Source of the DNA: Mesaphorura yosii
Lineage: Eukaryota > Arthropoda > Collembola > Poduromorpha > Tullbergiidae
Reading direction: 5' to 3'
DNA: 64,000 bases
Assembly (NCBI GenBank): GCA_009869945.1
Contig: WIXG01000136.1
Location: 1-64,000 of the forward strand
Under the pieces are notes generated by a model. That model had not been told where the DNA came from and searched no databases. It saw only the letters and a program-made list of their open reading frames with translations. Both the position numbers and the translations under genes were made by a program. The stretch's first letter is position 1, and every line of letters begins with the position of its first letter. Below are positions 61,333-64,000 of the stretch, piece after piece.

Positions 61333-61404
61333 GGGCTCAACCGGGATTTGAACCCGGGACCTCCTGCACCCAAAGCAGGAATCATACCCCTAGACCATTG
61401 AGCC
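61333..61404 (-). tRNA. tRNA-Pro (anticodon TGG), second copy
   Basis: Reads on the minus strand as a 72-base cloverleaf identical to the plus-strand copy at 35663, including the TTTGGGT anticodon loop. A five-T run close behind its 3' end can act as Pol III terminator. It lies 238 bases upstream of the Tim9 start, on the same strand. Confidence 0.97.
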
Positions 61405-62598
61405 GCGTATAAAACTCATAGTTGATGTATGCCGAGTCTAGTCTAATTGCGAATGGACATTTCGTGCTGATTTGTGTGCGAAATTACGCAAAATCTGTAA
61501 AAATTCATGATTCAGGTCTTTCACGTGAGTTTGAACTTGTATCCATTCTTGACTACCGTCTACTGTGCAAGTGAAGTACCTCAGTTTATGTTAGTGAAAG
61601 ACTGTAATCAAAGGACTTTACGAGCGAGGATGCATTGAAGCTGGAATTGACAACATCGCATAGCAATAGCAGCTCAATGGCAGTGGTAAAGCAGTGATTG
61701 AGCAAAACTCAAATATTGGTGGTGGACTTGGCACTTTCTTACTAGGGTTTGGGTTACATTGTAACTTCATATCATAGTCAATTTAAATGATTCTTCTTGG
61801 TAATCTTCGTAAGTCGAGCACGGACTGAAGACAAGGACAGTGCTGGAAGAGTTATCTGATGAATCTGTTGTCTCCTTGTCTGCCTTCTCAGTGAATACAA
61901 GGCACAAAACGAGAGGAACGAGCAATCAATCGCCATTTATTTGATTGGGATTTTGTGTTGGACTGGAATCTTTCGAATTTCTTGTAGGGAATTCATGTGA
62001 GATCATTGCACTAAAAGATAACAAGCATTACACTACAGATTTAATAGCTACGTCTACTTTGTAATGTAATGTGCTTGAAACCATACCTGCTGAAGTAGTA
62101 TCAAGTCAAGTGTAGTGAACCTTCCTGCTGAATATCTTAATCGGGCACATTTCCGGATGATTCATTCTCATTGTGGGCTTGTTTAAATATTCTTCCAGCA
62201 ACTATATATACTTAGTGGAAATATTTAAGGCGGACACACCAGATTGGTAAGCTCGTCGAAAGTTTGAAATCTTGCGGTGTTATTAATATTTGGTTTACAC
62301 AATAATTTGAACGACACTTCACTTCTCTTAGCTGCGCCACAGGACACTGACTGATCCGAATCGTTTGACTGAATAACTTCCTCTAGTGGATCCAATAAGA
62401 TTTGAGACAGTTCAGTATTCAGCGCTGATTCACTTGCCAGTTGCCACGCACGAACATTGAGCAACATTAAGAAAGACTATATTGCTGCCTGGACTGGTTT
62501 AGAATCTCAATTTTTTACCCATCCCCGCTCTTGTACCTGGCAAATTGTTTGCATTCATGAGAAGTCTGAAAATTGCTTGAATACTCGGCAACCGAACA
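61405..62598. other. Spacer upstream of the second PIP4P gene
   Basis: No coding region is supported. The 80-codon frame at 62225-62467 (minus) shows no domain. The right end is the PIP4P-B promoter and 5' UTR. Confidence 0.5.
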
Positions 62599-63585
62599 AT
62601 GGCGGAAGAGAGCCAACCACTTTTGTCAACTGAAGCGAGAGGTAGTTTGTGCGATGGCTTAATGAAATGCTACAATATTGCATTCTCATTGGTTAAATTT
62701 TTTTATTTACAGATGGACCAGTGTCGCCGGACAAGCAGTTGGAGTGGGTGAATCTCCCGACAGGCTCAGTTGTCACGTGTCGCGTGTGTCAGGGACAGAT
62801 TGACATTAGTGACAAACGAGAGCAGCACGTCGTTAAATGTGGAGCTTGCAATGAAGCGACAGTGAGTCTAACTAATCTCCCGCATTCTAAAGCCTGTTTC
62901 TCTACTATGAAGCTAAAACTTATTTTATTTGTTTTCTTCGCTAGCCTATTCGGAATCCCCCACCGGGAAAGAAATATGTCAGATGCCCCTGCAACTGTCT
63001 ACTTATTTGTCGCTCATCTTCTCAAAGAATCGCGTGTCCCAGACCTAATTGCAAACGTATCATTAACTTGGCTCCAAGCCCTGCTCTGCAACTACCTCCG
63101 ATGGGAATGGCCCAGGTCACCTGCGCACATTGTCGTGATTCATTCCTGTTTAACACACTGAACAATTCCTTGGCGCGTTGTCCACATTGTCGGAAACTGT
63201 AAGCGTCCTTGAATAATCTCGTACGGGATATGAATAGTTGAACAATAGAATTTTTACACAAGTTCACTTCATTGTTCAGGTCCTCAGTCGGTGGTGATTT
63301 CAGTCGTTCGAGGGGGATCATATTTTTAGTTCTAGCTTTCATATTTTTGGCGATTGGAGTAGGAGTAACTCTTGGCACATTCACTGTAAGTCCTTCATTA
63401 TATTATTGGCTCAAATACCGGTGTCTTATTGAAAAATGGTCACGTTTTCTTAGATCGTGGAGCAGAAGGGTTGGATATTTGTGGCCTACATCTGTGCATT
63501 CGGCGTTGGAGTGTTTTTCTTCATTAAAGCTATTTATTATTTCACGATGAAGATCAGCAATGTGGAGGGAGCGGGATCGATATAA
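62599..63585 (+). CDS. PIP4P: PtdIns(4,5)P2 4-phosphatase, PIP4P/TMEM55 family (copy B)
   Basis: Five exons, 62599-62641, 62713-62861, 62945-63198, 63280-63385 and 63454-63585, give 227 residues. It shows the same order as copy A: a dileucine-type SQPLL near the N-terminus (lysosomal sorting signals look like this), CRVC and CGAC zinc-binding pairs, [18 protein letters not shown], and the CX5R motif CRSSSQR at 86-92. Then come [14 protein letters not shown] and [11 protein letters not shown]. Two membrane helices lie in exons 4 and 5; the second is followed by a short polar tail. All four intron positions and phases match copy A, and exon 3 has the same 254-base length, so the genes are paralogues that arose by DNA-level duplication. 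The catalytic motif is intact. Confidence 0.94.
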
Positions 63586-64000
63586 CTCTCCACTGGTTCG
63601 ATCTATGGCTTGTGACTTGTCTGTGTGGCAATGAAGAATGAATTTGTGCCGGTGCGGCCAGCCCTCGGAATTGTCAAATCTATTTTGTAGCTCTATTGTT
63701 TAAAGAATGATTTTCAAATTCCAGATTCCATTACCCTAGACCGCATGACCTTAGTTTCATTACAATACAATGGATTAATTGCTCGCCTTAATATGAACCT
63801 GTTAGCTACTGCTTCTACACCACATTACTTTAACAGTTACACGTAACTTTAATGTTATTGCTATGAATTTGAGCAAATAAGAACACATCATCGTTGGAGG
63901 ATAAATCCTTTATTGCTTCCGCCTGAGTTATTTGGACTTATCAAACGTTTACGTTTTTCGATTGTTTTGTCTGCCGTCGCGATTGACCGAAGTGGCCTTT
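63586..64000. other. PIP4P-B 3' UTR and possible 3' end of a minus-strand gene
   Basis: On the minus strand an AATAAA lies at 63909-63914. A frame entering from the window edge stays open until a TGA at 63941-63943. This could be the last 19 codons of a gene that continues outside the window. A second frame is also open, so coding status is unproven. Confidence 0.25.

Overview
This is a nuclear genome window from an arthropod. It holds about 18 intron-containing protein genes with GT-AG introns, two tRNA genes, and large AT-rich non-coding stretches. The single arrestin is of the kurtz/beta-arrestin type. Short introns of 50 to 100 bases in most genes, a wax-synthase-type acyltransferase and a divergent intronless ionotropic-receptor-like gene fit a compact arthropod genome. 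A springtail or other non-dipteran is my best guess, but that is inference. I built the gene models by hand from both strands, checking splice phase at every junction. Most models give lengths within a few residues to a few tens of residues of the known family length.

Left part (1-20 kb): the mitochondrial ribosomal protein gene mRpS25, then a beta-arrestin (kurtz) gene spread over 10 kb by long introns. A stretch of about 7.5 kb follows in which I can support no gene.

Middle part (20-35 kb): five minus-strand genes in a row. They encode the inner-kinetochore protein CENP-I, SRA1, a secreted M1 aminopeptidase, a WSD/DGAT-type O-acyltransferase and a CCDC42/CFAP73-like axonemal coiled-coil protein. 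A foldback (inverted-repeat) element fills one aminopeptidase intron.

Right-middle part (35-49 kb): tRNA-Pro(UGG), a folate-receptor-like GPI protein, a PIP4P (TMEM55) lipid phosphatase, protein O-fucosyltransferase 2, Sm-D3, the zeta-class glutathione transferase (maleylacetoacetate isomerase) and protein O-mannosyltransferase 2. Two head-to-head pairs, POFUT2/SNRPD3 and GSTZ1/POMT2, probably share divergent promoter regions.

Right part (49-64 kb): an intronless ionotropic-receptor-like gene, then a multi-exon gene coding for EF-hands followed by a PPP-family serine/threonine phosphatase, an unusual domain order. Next come PDCD10/CCM3, WDR3 (UTP12) packed 27 bases behind Tim9, a second identical tRNA-Pro(UGG), and a second PIP4P paralogue with the same intron positions as the first.

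Most genes are unrelated housekeeping genes. I see no single operon-like pathway. The most unusual points are the EF-hand/phosphatase fusion, the Tim9-WDR3 packing, the retained CENP-I gene and the intronic foldback element.
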